Below, piece by piece: positions 47,248 through 57,524 of a stretch of 64,000 nucleotides of DNA. Numbering within the stretch: position 1 is the first letter of the stretch; every line of letters starts with the position of its first letter. A program made the position numbers and the translations under genes. This DNA comes from Enterobacter sichuanensis. Lineage in GTDB: Bacteria > Pseudomonadota > Gammaproteobacteria > Enterobacterales > Enterobacteriaceae. The notes under the pieces were generated by a model that had not been told where the DNA came from, made no database searches, and saw nothing but the letters and a program-made list of their open reading frames with translations. Location of the stretch: NCBI RefSeq assembly GCF_002939185.1, contig NZ_POVL01000010.1:1-64000 (forward strand), in the 5' to 3' direction.

Positions 47248-49773
47248 ATGGCGGGGAATGACCGCGAGCCAATAGGACGTAAGGGAAGACCAACGCGTCC
47301 GGCGAAAGAAAAGGTAAGCCGTCGTCGCCTCAGAGATGAGGACTATGACGATGACTATGAAGACGATTATGAGGATGAAGAACCGATGCCGCGCAAAGGA
47401 AAAGGCAAAGGGCGTAAGCCTCGGGGCAAACGCGGCTGGTTCTGGCTGCTGCTGAAGCTGTTTATTGTTTTTGTTGTGCTGATGGCGATCTACGGCGTGT
47501 ATCTGGATCAGAAGATCCGCAGCCGTATCGACGGTAAAGTCTGGCAGTTACCTGCGGCGGTGTATGGCCGTATGGTGAACCTTGAGCCGGATATGTCCAT
47601 CAGTAAGAACGAGATGGTCAAACTGCTGGAAGCCACGCAGTATCGCCAGGTATCGAAAATGACGCGGCCTGGCGAATTTACCGTGCAGGCAAACAGCATT
47701 GAGATGATCCGCCGTCCGTTTGACTTCCCGGACAGCAAAGAGGGGCAGGTGCGCGCGCGTCTGACCTTTGACGGCGATCGTCTGGATACCATTGAGAACA
47801 TGGATAACAACCGTCAGTTCGGTTTCTTCCGTCTCGATCCCCGTCTGATCACCATGCTCTCATCAGCAAACGGCGAACAGCGTCTGTTTGTGGCGCGTAA
47901 TGGCTTCCCGGATCTGCTGGTGGACACCCTGCTGGCAACCGAAGACCGTCACTTCTACGAGCACGATGGCATCAGCCTCTACTCGATTGGCCGTGCGGTT
48001 CTGGCTAACCTCACGGCGGGGCGTACCGTGCAGGGGGCAAGTACCCTTACTCAGCAGCTGGTCAAGAACCTGTTCCTCTCCAGCGAACGCTCTTACTGGC
48101 GTAAAGCTAACGAAGCGTACATGGCCGTGCTGATGGATGCGCGCTACAGCAAGGATCGTATCCTTGAGCTGTACATGAACGAGGTGTACCTCGGTCAGAG
48201 CGGCGATAACGAAATCCGCGGCTTCCCGCTGGCGAGTCTGTATTACTTTGGTCGTCCGGTCGAAGAGCTAAGTCTTGACCAGCAGGCGCTGCTGGTGGGC
48301 ATGGTGAAAGGGGCGTCCATCTACAACCCTTGGCGTAACCCGAAACTTGCGCTGGAACGTCGTAACCTGGTACTGCGTCTGCTGCAGCAACAGCAGGTGA
48401 TTGACCAGGAGCTGTACGACATGCTGAGCGCGCGTCCGCTGGGCGTTCAGCCGCGCGGTGGGGTGATCTCGCCTCAGCCGGCGTTTATGCAGCTGGTGCG
48501 TCAGGAGTTGCAGAGCAAGCTGGGTGATAAAGTGAAAGATCTTTCCGGCGTGAAGATCTTCACCACCTTCGACTCCGTGGCGCAGGATGCGGCAGAAAAA
48601 GCGGCGGTGGAAGGCATTCCGGCACTGAAGAAACAGCGTAAGCTCTCCGATCTTGAAACCGCGATGGTGGTGGTTGACCGTAACAGCGGTGAAGTTCGCG
48701 CGATGGTGGGCGGGGCTGAGCCGCAGTTTGCGGGTTACAACCGTGCCATGCAGGCGCGTCGCTCGATCGGTTCTCTGGCAAAACCGGCGACCTATCTCAC
48801 TGCCCTGAGTCAGCCAAATCAGTATCGCCTGAATACCTGGATTGCGGATGCGCCGATCTCCCTGCGTCAGCCTAACGGCCAGGTCTGGTCACCGCAGAAC
48901 GATGATAAACAGTTCAGCGGCCAGGTGATGCTGGTGGATGCGTTAACGCGCTCCATGAACGTGCCAACGGTCAATCTGGGGATGTCGCTGGGCCTGCCGG
49001 CCATTGTCGACACCTGGCAGAAACTCGGCGTGTCGAAAGATCAGCTGCATCCGGTGCCTGCGATGATCCTTGGTGCGCTTAACCTGACGCCGATCGAAGT
49101 GGCGCAGGCGTTCCAGACCATTGCCAGCGGCGGTAACCGTGCACCGCTGTCAGCGCTGCGTTCGGTGATTGCCGAGGATGGCTCTGTGCTGTATCAGAGC
49201 TTCCCGCAGGCGGAGCGTGCCGTTCCTGCTCAGGCTGCCTATATGACGCTGTGGACGATGCAGCAGGTTGTGCAGCGCGGCACCGGGCGTCAGCTGGGAG
49301 CGAAGTATCCGGGTCTGCATCTGGCGGGTAAAACCGGGACCACCAACAACAACGTTGATACCTGGTTCGCCGGTATTGATGGGCGTGAAGTGGTGATCAC
49401 CTGGGTAGGCCGCGATAATAACCAGCCGACTAAACTGTACGGTGCGAGCGGGGCGATGTCGATTTACCAGCGCTATCTGGCTAATCAGTCTCCGGTTCCG
49501 CTGAACCTGGTTGCGCCGGAAGACATCGTCGATATGGGCGTGGACAGTTCCGGTAACTTCGTCTGTGGCGGCGGGATGCGCACGCTACCCGTCTGGACCA
49601 CAAACCCGGACTCGCTGTGCCAGCAAAGCCAGCCAGAACAGCCAACGGGTAACCCGTTTGAGCAGTCTTCTCAGCCACAGCAGCCGCAGCAGCAACAGCC
49701 GCAGCAGCAGAATGAGAAGAAAGACAGCGACGGTGTCGCAGGCTGGATTAAAGATATGTTCGGCGGTAACTAA
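47248..49773 (+). CDS. mrcB: Penicillin-binding protein 1b
   Basis: Bifunctional class A PBP: glycosyltransferase and transpeptidase for septal and lateral wall synthesis, activated by LpoB. The start at 47248 gives 841 residues (E. coli 844) beginning [11 protein letters not shown]. An acidic/basic cytosolic tail is followed by one membrane helix at about 64-87. The UB2H domain comes next, then the transglycosylase with Glu232 (TEDRHF) and the transpeptidase with Ser509 and Lys512 (SLAK) and KTGT. The C-terminus is Gln-rich. Confidence 0.97.
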   Translation: MAGNDREPIGRKGRPTRPAKEKVSRRRLRDEDYDDDYEDDYEDEEPMPRKGKGKGRKPRGKRGWFWLLLKLFIVFVVLMAIYGVYLDQKIRSRIDGKVWQLPAAVYGRMVNLEPDMSISKNEMVKLLEATQYRQVSKMTRPGEFTVQANSIEMIRRPFDFPDSKEGQVRARLTFDGDRLDTIENMDNNRQFGFFRLDPRLITMLSSANGEQRLFVARNGFPDLLVDTLLATEDRHFYEHDGISLYSIGRAVLANLTAGRTVQGASTLTQQLVKNLFLSSERSYWRKANEAYMAVLMDARYSKDRILELYMNEVYLGQSGDNEIRGFPLASLYYFGRPVEELSLDQQALLVGMVKGASIYNPWRNPKLALERRNLVLRLLQQQQVIDQELYDMLSARPLGVQPRGGVISPQPAFMQLVRQELQSKLGDKVKDLSGVKIFTTFDSVAQDAAEKAAVEGIPALKKQRKLSDLETAMVVVDRNSGEVRAMVGGAEPQFAGYNRAMQARRSIGSLAKPATYLTALSQPNQYRLNTWIADAPISLRQPNGQVWSPQNDDKQFSGQVMLVDALTRSMNVPTVNLGMSLGLPAIVDTWQKLGVSKDQLHPVPAMILGALNLTPIEVAQAFQTIASGGNRAPLSALRSVIAEDGSVLYQSFPQAERAVPAQAAYMTLWTMQQVVQRGTGRQLGAKYPGLHLAGKTGTTNNNVDTWFAGIDGREVVITWVGRDNNQPTKLYGASGAMSIYQRYLANQSPVPLNLVAPEDIVDMGVDSSGNFVCGGGMRTLPVWTTNPDSLCQQSQPEQPTGNPFEQSSQPQQPQQQQPQQQNEKKDSDGVAGWIKDMFGGN

Positions 49774-49783
49774 CCGCCTCAGG

Positions 49784-49809
49784 TCCCCCCGCAAGGGGGG
49801 ATTTTTTTT
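49784..49809 (+). terminator. Intrinsic terminator after mrcB
   Basis: TCCCCCC and GGGGGGA pair around a GCAA loop, followed by eight T residues. Confidence 0.93.
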
Positions 49810-49913
49810 ACCCATTCCCCCCATTTTTTTAACCCTCTTTTTAATACTGATTAACCCTTCATTTTCTCCTGGTTATTTCTTAAACCCTTAATTCTCGTAG
49901 GGCCGCGTACTGC

Positions 49914-49970
49914 TTGCTTTGCAGCCAACGTTTCGCCTATTATGCTGCGGTCATAATAATAATTCTCGTT
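49914..49970 (+). promoter_or_regulatory. fhuA promoter and Fur-like site
   Basis: TTGCTT (49914) and TATTAT (49938) with an 18-base spacer form a likely promoter. Downstream, 49952-49970 reads CATAAT-AATAAT-T-CTCGTT, two good GATAAT-type hexamers and a poor third, in the place of the fhuA Fur box of E. coli. Confidence 0.6.
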
Positions 49971-50005
49971 TACGTTATCATTCACTTTTCCATCAGAGAT
50001 ACACC

Positions 50006-52255
50006 ATGGCGCTTTCCAATACTGCTCAGCCAATAAATACGTCGCTGCGTAAAATCGCGGTCGTCGTCGCCACAGCGGTTGCCGGCATGTCGGCTTATAC
50101 TCATGCTGCCGAAACCCCGAAAAAAGAAGAAACCATTACGGTAACCGCAGCACCAGCGGCACAGGAGAGTGCCTGGGGTCCTGCTGCAACCATCGCAGCG
50201 AGACAATCCGCGACCGGGACCAAAACGGATACCCCCATCCAAAAGGTACCGCAGTCAATTTCTGTAGTAACAGCTGAAGAGATGGCGCTGCATCAGCCGC
50301 GCTCGGTTAAAGAAGCTCTGAGTTACACGCCAGGCGTTGCGGTAGGCACCCGTGGTGCATCCAACACCTATGACTATTTGATTATCCGTGGCTTTGCGGC
50401 CGATGGTCAGACACAAAATAACTACCTCGATGGCATGAAAATGCAGGGGAATTTCTATAACGACGCGGTGATTGACCCTTATATGCTGGAGCGGGCCGAG
50501 ATCATGCGCGGTCCGGTTTCCGTTCTGTATGGCAAAAGCAGCCCTGGTGGCTTGCTGAATATGGTAAGTAAGCGCCCAACCACCGAGCCGCTGAAAGAGA
50601 TCCAGTTCAAAGTAGGTACGGATAGCCTGTTCCAGACCGGGTTTGATTTTAGTGATGCCATCGACGACGACGGCGTTTACTCTTATCGCTTAACGGGTGT
50701 AGCGCGCTCTAATAACGCTCAGCAGGAGCGTGCAGAAGAGCAGCGTTATGCCATCGCGCCATCTTTCTCCTGGCGTCCTGATGAGAAGACGACCTTTACG
50801 TTCCTCTCTTATTTCCAGAACGAGCCTGAAACAGGTTACTACGGCTGGTTACCGAAAGAGGGGACGGTCGATCCGTTGCCAAACGGCGATCGTCTGCCGA
50901 CTGACTTCAACGAAGGCGCGAAGAACAATACCTATTCCCGTAACCAGAAAATGGTGGGATATAGCTTCGACCACGAATTCAACGATACCTTTACCGTGCG
51001 CCAGAACCTGCGCTTTGCCGAGAATAAAACCTCGCAAAACAGTGTTTACGGTTATGGCGTCTGCACCGATCCGGCGAATGCAGGCAACAAACAGTGTGCG
51101 GCGCTGTCCCCTGCTGATAAAGGGCATTATCTGGCGCGTAAATACGTTGTCGATAATGAAAAACTGCAGAACTTCACCGTTGATACTCAGCTGCAAAGCA
51201 AATTCGCTACTGGCGAGGTGGATCACATTCTGCTGACCGGCGTTGACTTTATGCGCATGCGGAATGACATCAACTCCTGGTTCGGTTATGACGACTCGGT
51301 TCCGCTGCTGGATCTTTATCATCCTGTGAACAGCGATTTTGATTTCGGTGCAAAAGATCCGGCTAACTCAGGTCCTTACCAGGTCCTGAACCGCCAGAAA
51401 CAGACCGGTCTTTATGTTCAGGATCAGGCGCAGTGGGATAAAGTGCTGGTCACGTTGGGCGGCCGTTATGACTGGGCCGATCAGGAGTCCTATAACCGTG
51501 TGTTCAATACCACGTCCAAACGTGATGACACCCAGTTTACCTGGCGTGGCGGTGTTAACTACCTGTTTGATAACGGCGTAACCCCGTACTTTAGCTACAG
51601 CGAATCGTTTGAACCGGCTTCGCAGACTGATGCTCAGGGTAAACTCTTCTCTCCGTCTAAAGGCAAGCAGTACGAAGCGGGGGTGAAATACGTTCCGGAC
51701 GATCGTCCGATTGTCGTCACCGGTGCGTTGTACCAGTTAACCAAAACCAACAACCTGATGGCGGACCCGGCGGGCTCCATCTTCTCGGTTGAGGGCGGTG
51801 AAATCCGTGCCCGTGGCGTAGAGCTGGAAGCGAAAGCTGCGCTGTCTGCGAGCGTTAACGTTGTTGGCTCCTATACCTACACCGATGCGGAATACACCAC
51901 CGATACCAATTACAAAGGCAACACGCCTGCACAGGTACCGAAACATATGGCATCGTTGTGGGGGGATTACACCCTCTTTGATGGCGCGCTTTCCGGCCTG
52001 ACGTTGGGTACCGGCGTGCGTTATACCGGTTCAAGCTATGGCGATGCGGCGAACTCCTTCAAAGTGGGCAGTTATACCGTCGTCGATGCGCTGGTCCGAT
52101 ACGATCTGGCTCGCGTTGGTATGGCTGGTTCGAACGTGGCGCTGCACGTGAATAACCTGTTCGATCGTGAGTACGTTGCCAGCTGCTTCAACACCTACGG
52201 TTGCTTCTGGGGTGCTGAACGTCAGGTTGTTGCCACCGCGACCTTCCGCTTCTAA
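50006..52255 (+). CDS. fhuA: Ferrichrome outer-membrane receptor FhuA
   Basis: TonB-dependent receptor for ferrichrome, also the entry point for phages T1, T5 and phi80, colicin M and albomycin in E. coli. The start at 50006 gives 749 residues with a signal peptide ending near residue 34 (THA-AETP). A TonB box-like ETITVTAA follows, then the plug domain (about 60-190) and a 22-strand barrel ending in TATFRF. The Cys pair in the last third (ASCFNTYGCFWG) is conserved. It heads the fhuACDB cluster. Confidence 0.97.
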   Translation: MALSNTAQPINTSLRKIAVVVATAVAGMSAYTHAAETPKKEETITVTAAPAAQESAWGPAATIAARQSATGTKTDTPIQKVPQSISVVTAEEMALHQPRSVKEALSYTPGVAVGTRGASNTYDYLIIRGFAADGQTQNNYLDGMKMQGNFYNDAVIDPYMLERAEIMRGPVSVLYGKSSPGGLLNMVSKRPTTEPLKEIQFKVGTDSLFQTGFDFSDAIDDDGVYSYRLTGVARSNNAQQERAEEQRYAIAPSFSWRPDEKTTFTFLSYFQNEPETGYYGWLPKEGTVDPLPNGDRLPTDFNEGAKNNTYSRNQKMVGYSFDHEFNDTFTVRQNLRFAENKTSQNSVYGYGVCTDPANAGNKQCAALSPADKGHYLARKYVVDNEKLQNFTVDTQLQSKFATGEVDHILLTGVDFMRMRNDINSWFGYDDSVPLLDLYHPVNSDFDFGAKDPANSGPYQVLNRQKQTGLYVQDQAQWDKVLVTLGGRYDWADQESYNRVFNTTSKRDDTQFTWRGGVNYLFDNGVTPYFSYSESFEPASQTDAQGKLFSPSKGKQYEAGVKYVPDDRPIVVTGALYQLTKTNNLMADPAGSIFSVEGGEIRARGVELEAKAALSASVNVVGSYTYTDAEYTTDTNYKGNTPAQVPKHMASLWGDYTLFDGALSGLTLGTGVRYTGSSYGDAANSFKVGSYTVVDALVRYDLARVGMAGSNVALHVNNLFDREYVASCFNTYGCFWGAERQVVATATFRF

Positions 52256-52264
52256 CCGCTCTTT

Positions 52265-52289
52265 GGGCACGGTTCGCCGTGCCCTTTTT
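52265..52289 (+). terminator. Terminator between fhuA and fhuC
   Basis: GGGCACGG and CCGTGCCC pair around TTCG and are followed by five T residues and ATTT. It lies inside the fhu cluster, so it should lower fhuCDB expression relative to fhuA. Confidence 0.82.
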
Positions 52290-52305
52290 ATTTAAGTTGG
52301 CTGAT

Positions 52306-53103
52306 ATGCAGGATAATCAAACGCAACCCGACACCACCTTTACGCTCAACCATCTCTCCTTTCGCGTACCCGGACGCACGCTGCTGCATCCGCTCTCTCT
52401 GACGTTTCCGGCTGGTAAAGTCACGGGCCTGATTGGTCACAACGGCTCCGGTAAATCCACACTGCTCAAAATGCTGGGCCGTCATCAGCCGCCTTCAGAA
52501 GGCGACATTCTGCTGGACAACCAACCGCTGGAGAGCTGGAGCAGTAAAGCCTTCGCGCGTAAAGTGGCCTATCTGCCGCAGCAGCTGCCGCAGGCGGAAG
52601 GGATGACGGTACGCGAGCTGGTGGCCATTGGGCGTTATCCCTGGCATGGCGCGCTGGGGCGCTTCGGCGTCGCCGACAGGGAGAAAGTGGAAGAGGCGAT
52701 TGCGCTGGTGGGACTAAAACCACTGGCGCACCGGCTGGTGGATAGCCTCTCCGGCGGAGAGCGTCAGCGCGCGTGGATTGCGATGCTGGTGGCGCAGGAC
52801 AGCCGCTGCCTGCTGCTCGACGAGCCGACCTCCGCGCTGGATATTGCCCACCAGGTCGACGTGCTGGCGCTGGTGCATCGCTTAAGTCAGCAGCGGGGTC
52901 TGACGGTGATTGCGGTCCTGCATGATATCAATATGGCCGCGCGTTATTGTGACTACCTTGTCGCGCTACGTGGTGGCGAGATGATTGCACAGGGCTCGCC
53001 GTCCGAGCTGATGCGCAGTGAAACGCTGGAACGTATTTACGGTATTCCGATGGGGATTCTGCCTCACCCGGCCGGGGCTGCGCCGGTGAGCTTTGTATAC
53101 TGA
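52306..53103 (+). CDS. fhuC: Ferric hydroxamate ABC transporter ATPase FhuC
   Basis: Cytosolic ATPase for import of hydroxamate siderophores. Start 52306 gives 265 residues as in E. coli. Walker A GHNGSGKST is near residues 43-51, signature LSGGERQR near 147-154, Walker B LLLDEPTSALD next. The stop overlaps the fhuD start by one base (TGATG), indicating coupled translation. Confidence 0.97.
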   Translation: MQDNQTQPDTTFTLNHLSFRVPGRTLLHPLSLTFPAGKVTGLIGHNGSGKSTLLKMLGRHQPPSEGDILLDNQPLESWSSKAFARKVAYLPQQLPQAEGMTVRELVAIGRYPWHGALGRFGVADREKVEEAIALVGLKPLAHRLVDSLSGGERQRAWIAMLVAQDSRCLLLDEPTSALDIAHQVDVLALVHRLSQQRGLTVIAVLHDINMAARYCDYLVALRGGEMIAQGSPSELMRSETLERIYGIPMGILPHPAGAAPVSFVY

Positions 53104-53993
53104 TGCTGAATAACATACTTATCAGCCGCCGCCGCCTGCTGACGGCGATGGCGCTCTCACCGCTGCTGTTAAAAATGACGCCGGCGCGCGCTGCCGCCGT
53201 CGATCCGCACCGTATTGTGGCCCTGGAGTGGCTGCCGGTCGAGCTGATGATGGCGCTCGGCGTTACGCCCTACGGCGTGGCGGATATTCCCAATTACACC
53301 CTGTGGGTGAATGAGCCGAAACTGCCGGACTCAGTGATCGACGTCGGCCTGCGTACCGAACCAAACCTTGAGCTGCTCACCCAAATGAAACCGTCATTCC
53401 TGTTCTGGTCGGCGGGCTACGGTCCATCAGAAGAGGTAATGGCACGCATTGCGCCAGGACGCGGATTCGCATTCAGCGACGGTAAAAAACCGTTGAGCGT
53501 GGCGAAAAACTCGATTAACGAGATGGCGCATTTCCTCAACCGCGAGGCCGAGGCCAAACAGCATCTTCAGGAATTTGATGACCTGATAGCTACGTTAAAA
53601 CCGCGTTTTGCGCACCGGGGCGATCGCCCGCTGCTGATGGTGACGCTGCTGGATGCCCGCCATATGCTGGTCTTTGGTAAAAACTGCCTGTTCCAGGAAG
53701 TGCTCGACAGTTTTGGCATCCGTAATGCCTGGGAAGGGGAGATGACGTTCTGGGGCAGCACTGCCGTGGGTATCGACCGCCTGGCGGCGTTTCGTGATGT
53801 GGATGTGCTCTGTTTTGACCACGGGAACGAACGTGACATGCAGACGCTGATGGCGACACCGCTGTGGCAGGCGATGCCGTTTGTGCGTGAGCAGCGCTTC
53901 CAGCGCGCTCCGGCGGTCTGGTTCTACGGCGCGACGCTGTCAGCCATGCACTTTGCCCGGGTGCTGGATAACGCGCTGGGAGGTAAGGCATGA
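53103..53993 (+). CDS. fhuD: Periplasmic hydroxamate-siderophore binding protein FhuD
   Basis: Binds ferrichrome, coprogen and related siderophores in the periplasm and delivers them to FhuB. The 296 residues equal E. coli. The N-terminal signal carries a twin-arginine stretch SRRRLLTAM and ends near residue 30 (ARA-AAV), consistent with Tat export. The gene overlaps fhuC and fhuB. Confidence 0.97.
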   Translation: MLNNILISRRRLLTAMALSPLLLKMTPARAAAVDPHRIVALEWLPVELMMALGVTPYGVADIPNYTLWVNEPKLPDSVIDVGLRTEPNLELLTQMKPSFLFWSAGYGPSEEVMARIAPGRGFAFSDGKKPLSVAKNSINEMAHFLNREAEAKQHLQEFDDLIATLKPRFAHRGDRPLLMVTLLDARHMLVFGKNCLFQEVLDSFGIRNAWEGEMTFWGSTAVGIDRLAAFRDVDVLCFDHGNERDMQTLMATPLWQAMPFVREQRFQRAPAVWFYGATLSAMHFARVLDNALGGKA

Positions 53994-55972
53994 GCAAGCG
54001 TATCGCCCGCTTCCCTGTGTTGCTTTTGGCCGTACTTTTCCTCGCCGCGCTGGGATTAACCTGGTTCAACCTCTCGGCAGCGCTGCCGCGTGGACAGTGG
54101 GGCGGCGCGCTGGCCGCACCGGATATCGATAACATTCAGCAGATGCTGTTCCACTACAGTCTGCTGCCGCGTCTGGCGATCTCGCTCCTGGTGGGTGCCG
54201 GTTTGGGGCTGGTGGGCGTTCTGTTCCAGCAGGTTTTACGTAATCCACTGGCGGAGCCCACGACGCTCGGCGTCGCGACCGGCGCACAGCTTGGGATCAC
54301 GGTCATCACGCTGTGGTCCCTGCCAGGGGCGCTGGCTTCGCAGTTTGCCGCACTCGCGGGGGCGTGCGTGGTGGGGGCGCTGGTCTTTGGCGTGGCCTGG
54401 GGCAAACGCCTTTCCCCCGTGACGCTGATTCTGGCCGGGCTGGTGGTGAGCCTCTATTGCGGGGCGATTAACCAGCTGCTGGTGCTGTTCCACCACGATC
54501 GGCTGCAAAGCATGTTCCTGTGGAGTACCGGCACGCTCACCCAGACCGACTGGAGCGTCGTGCAGCGTCTGTGGCCACAGCTGGCCGGCGGCACCGTACT
54601 GACGCTGTTGCTCCTGCGTCCTCTGACGCTGATGGGACTGGATGATGGCGTGGCGCGTAATCTGGGGCTGGCGCTGTCGCTGGCGCGCCTGGCTGCATTG
54701 ACGCTGGCGATTGTATTGAGTGCCCTGCTGGTGAACGCGGTTGGCATCATCGGGTTTATCGGCCTGTTTGCCCCGCTGCTGGCGAAAATGCTCGGGGCGC
54801 GTCGTTTGCTGGCGCGTCTGCTGCTGGCCTCGCTGATTGGGGCGCTGATCCTCTGGCTTTCCGATCAGCTGATTCTCTGGCTGGCGCGGGTGTGGCGGGA
54901 AGTCTCTACCGGGTCGGTCACGGCGCTTATCGGTGCGCCGCTTCTGCTTTGGCTGCTGCCGCGTCTGCGCAGCATGAGCGCGCCGGCGATGGATGCGGGC
55001 GATAAAGTCTCTGCTGAGCGTCAGTCGGTGCTGTGGTTTAGCCTTGCCGGTCTGGCGGTGCTGGTTATCGCCTCGTTTACTGCGCTCGCTTTCGGACGCG
55101 ATGCGGCGGGCTGGCACTGGGCAACGGGCGAGTTGCTTAACGAATTGCTGCAGTGGCGCTGGCCGCGTATCTTCGCTGCGCTGATCGCCGGGGTGATGCT
55201 GGCGGTAGCGGGGTGCATCATTCAGCGTCTGACCGGCAATCCGATGGCGAGCCCGGAAGTGCTCGGGATCAGCTCTGGCGCCGCCTTTGGCGTGGTGCTG
55301 ATGCTGTTCTTTGTGCCGGGCAATGCGTTTGCCTGGCTGATGCCTGCCGGTAGTCTCGGTGCGGCGGCCACGCTGATGATTATCCTCATTGCTGCCGGTC
55401 GCGGCGGATTTTCTCCGCACCGAATGCTGCTGGCCGGGATGGCGCTCAGCACCGCGTTTACGATGCTGCTGATGATGCTGCAGGCGAGCGGTGACCCGCG
55501 TATGGCGAAGATCCTGACCTGGATTTCCGGCTCAACGTACGGTGCTACCGGCAGCCAGGTTGTCTGGTCCGGGATCGTGATGATCGTGCTGCTGGCGATG
55601 GTGCCGCTGTGCCGTCGCTGGATGACCATTCTGCCGCTCGGCGGTGAAACCGCGCGTGCGGTGGGCATGGCGCTGACGCCAGCGCGTGTTGCTCTGCTGC
55701 TGCTGGCGGCGTGCCTGACGGCGACGGCCACCATGACGATCGGACCGCTGAGTTTTGTGGGATTAATGGCGCCGCACATTGCGAGAATGATGGGATTCCG
55801 CCGGACGATGCCGCATATTGTGATGTCAGCCCTCACGGGCGGGGTCATGCTGGTGTTTGCGGACTGGTGCGGAAGAATGGTGCTGTTCCCGTATCAGATC
55901 CCGGCGGGTCTGCTGTCGACCTTCATTGGTGCGCCGTATTTTATTTATCTGTTGAGAAAGCAGAGTCGGTAA
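53990..55972 (+). CDS. fhuB: Ferric hydroxamate permease FhuB
   Basis: Fused two-domain permease, 660 residues with about 20 helices; each half resembles a BtuC-type subunit. Motifs for ATPase contact recur in both halves (NPLAEPTTLGV near 85 and NPMASPEVLGI near 420). It overlaps fhuD by 4 bases. A terminator joined to a palindromic repeat follows. Confidence 0.97.
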   Translation: MSKRIARFPVLLLAVLFLAALGLTWFNLSAALPRGQWGGALAAPDIDNIQQMLFHYSLLPRLAISLLVGAGLGLVGVLFQQVLRNPLAEPTTLGVATGAQLGITVITLWSLPGALASQFAALAGACVVGALVFGVAWGKRLSPVTLILAGLVVSLYCGAINQLLVLFHHDRLQSMFLWSTGTLTQTDWSVVQRLWPQLAGGTVLTLLLLRPLTLMGLDDGVARNLGLALSLARLAALTLAIVLSALLVNAVGIIGFIGLFAPLLAKMLGARRLLARLLLASLIGALILWLSDQLILWLARVWREVSTGSVTALIGAPLLLWLLPRLRSMSAPAMDAGDKVSAERQSVLWFSLAGLAVLVIASFTALAFGRDAAGWHWATGELLNELLQWRWPRIFAALIAGVMLAVAGCIIQRLTGNPMASPEVLGISSGAAFGVVLMLFFVPGNAFAWLMPAGSLGAAATLMIILIAAGRGGFSPHRMLLAGMALSTAFTMLLMMLQASGDPRMAKILTWISGSTYGATGSQVVWSGIVMIVLLAMVPLCRRWMTILPLGGETARAVGMALTPARVALLLLAACLTATATMTIGPLSFVGLMAPHIARMMGFRRTMPHIVMSALTGGVMLVFADWCGRMVLFPYQIPAGLLSTFIGAPYFIYLLRKQSR

Positions 55973-55979
55973 TAAAAGT

Positions 55980-56006
55980 AAACGGCAATCCTTAGATTGC
56001 CGTTTT
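55980..56006. terminator. Bidirectional terminator between fhuB and hemL
   Basis: AAACGGCAATC and GATTGCCGTTT form an 11-pair stem around CTTA with A and T flanks on both sides. Like copies at acnB, cueO and erpA it is linked to a palindromic repeat. Confidence 0.88.
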
Positions 56007-56014
56007 AGTGTTTG

Positions 56015-56062
56015 CTCCCTCTCCCCGTGGAAGAGGGTTGGGGTGAGGGCATCAAGCCGCAC
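56015..56062 (-). repeat. CCCTCTCCC palindromic repeat, copy 5
   Basis: Inverted orientation: CCCTCTCCCCGTGGAAGAGGG with one mismatch in the core, then GGGGTGAGGGCAT and GCCGCAC. It lies just before the hemL stop (convergent genes fhuB and hemL). Confidence 0.82.
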
Positions 56063-56065
56063 ATC

Positions 56066-57346
56066 TTAGAGCTTAGCAAACACCTTACGCGCCGCGTCGA
56101 TGGTGTTATTGATATCTTCTTCGCTATGCGCCACGGACATAAAGCCCGCTTCGAACGCTGACGGCGCCAGGTAGACGCCTTCTTCCAGCATCAGGTGGAA
56201 GAAGCGCTTGAAGCGTTCGACATCGCATTTCACCACGTCCTGATAGCAGGTCACGGTTTTCGCATCGGTGAAGAAAATCCCGAACATGCCGCCCACGTGG
56301 TTCACAACCAGCGGAATACCGGCTTCCTCTGCCGCATCAAGCAGTCCGTTTGCCAGCTGCGTGGTCAGCTCAGTCAGGGTTTCGTGGATGCCTGGTTGAG
56401 CCACTTCGCTCAGGCAGGCAAAACCTGCCGCCATCGCAATCGGGTTACCGGAGAGCGTGCCTGCCTGGTAGACCGGGCCGGTTGGTGCCAGGGCTTCCAT
56501 GACGTCCTTACGCCCACCAAATGCCCCGACCGGCATGCCGCCGCCGATGATTTTGCCAAGACAGGTCAGGTCTGGCTCAACGCCATAATAAGACTGGGCA
56601 CCCGCCAGCGCCACGCGGAAGCCGGTCATCACTTCGTCGATGATCAGCAGGGCGCCAAATTCATCGCACAGGGCACGCAGGCCAGGCAGGAAATCAGGCT
56701 GCGGTGGGATGCAGTTCATGTTACCCGCAACAGGCTCAACGATAATGCAGGCGATCTCCTGCGGATACTGCTCGAATGCCGCGCGAACGGAAGCCAGATC
56801 GTTGTAGGTACAGGTCAGAGTATGTTTGGCGAAATCTGCCGGTACGCCAGGAGAGTTTGGCTGGCCGAGGGTCAGCGCGCCGGAGCCCGCTTTCACCAGC
56901 AGGCAGTCCGCATGACCATGGTAACAGCCTTCAAATTTGACGATCTTATCGCGGCCAGTGAAGCCACGCGCCAGGCGGATGGCGCTCATGGTCGCTTCGG
57001 TACCGGAGTTCACCATACGCACCATGTCCATGGTGGGCACCAGCTCGGTGACCAGCTCCGCCATTTTCACTTCCATCTCGGTTGGCGCACCGAAGCTCAG
57101 GCCGCGCTGTGCGGCTTCGATCACCGCGTTACGGATAGCCGGGTGGTTGTGGCCCAGCACCATCGGGCCCCAGGAGCCGACATAATCGATATAGGCTTTG
57201 CCATCGACATCATACAGATACGCGCCGTCAGCACGTTCGATAAACAGCGGCGTACCGCCCACGCCGGTAAAGGCGCGCACAGGTGAGTTCACGCCACCCG
57301 GAATAAGCTCGCGGGCTGCACTGTAGAGGTTTTCAGACTTGCTCAT
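56066..57346 (-). CDS. hemL: Glutamate-1-semialdehyde 2,1-aminomutase
   Basis: PLP enzyme converting glutamate-1-semialdehyde to 5-aminolevulinate, the haem precursor. Start 57346 gives 426 residues as in E. coli ([14 protein letters not shown]), with AGGAACGACGCC upstream. The PLP lysine is in [12 protein letters not shown], about residue 265; [15 protein letters not shown] binds the cofactor phosphate. Confidence 0.97.
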   Translation of the reverse strand: MSKSENLYSAARELIPGGVNSPVRAFTGVGGTPLFIERADGAYLYDVDGKAYIDYVGSWGPMVLGHNHPAIRNAVIEAAQRGLSFGAPTEMEVKMAELVTELVPTMDMVRMVNSGTEATMSAIRLARGFTGRDKIVKFEGCYHGHADCLLVKAGSGALTLGQPNSPGVPADFAKHTLTCTYNDLASVRAAFEQYPQEIACIIVEPVAGNMNCIPPQPDFLPGLRALCDEFGALLIIDEVMTGFRVALAGAQSYYGVEPDLTCLGKIIGGGMPVGAFGGRKDVMEALAPTGPVYQAGTLSGNPIAMAAGFACLSEVAQPGIHETLTELTTQLANGLLDAAEEAGIPLVVNHVGGMFGIFFTDAKTVTCYQDVVKCDVERFKRFFHLMLEEGVYLAPSAFEAGFMSVAHSEEDINNTIDAARKVFAKL

Positions 57347-57524
57347 GGCGTCGTTCCTGGTTCGTATAAAATGATTAAGCACACTATTCTAAGTGATCCG
57401 CGGAAGGTAATGAAATTTTTGCCCGTTTTCACGGCTAAACAATTGTTAAGTATTTTTCACGGGAAGACGCGACGCACTCTGGTAAAATCCCTGCGGCTAT
57501 TTGTATGACGAAAAAGAAACGGTA

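Noticed and set aside
54236..55420. 394-codon reverse frame inside fhuB
   Set aside because: Extremely Arg/Gln/His-rich product, antisense to a membrane protein gene.
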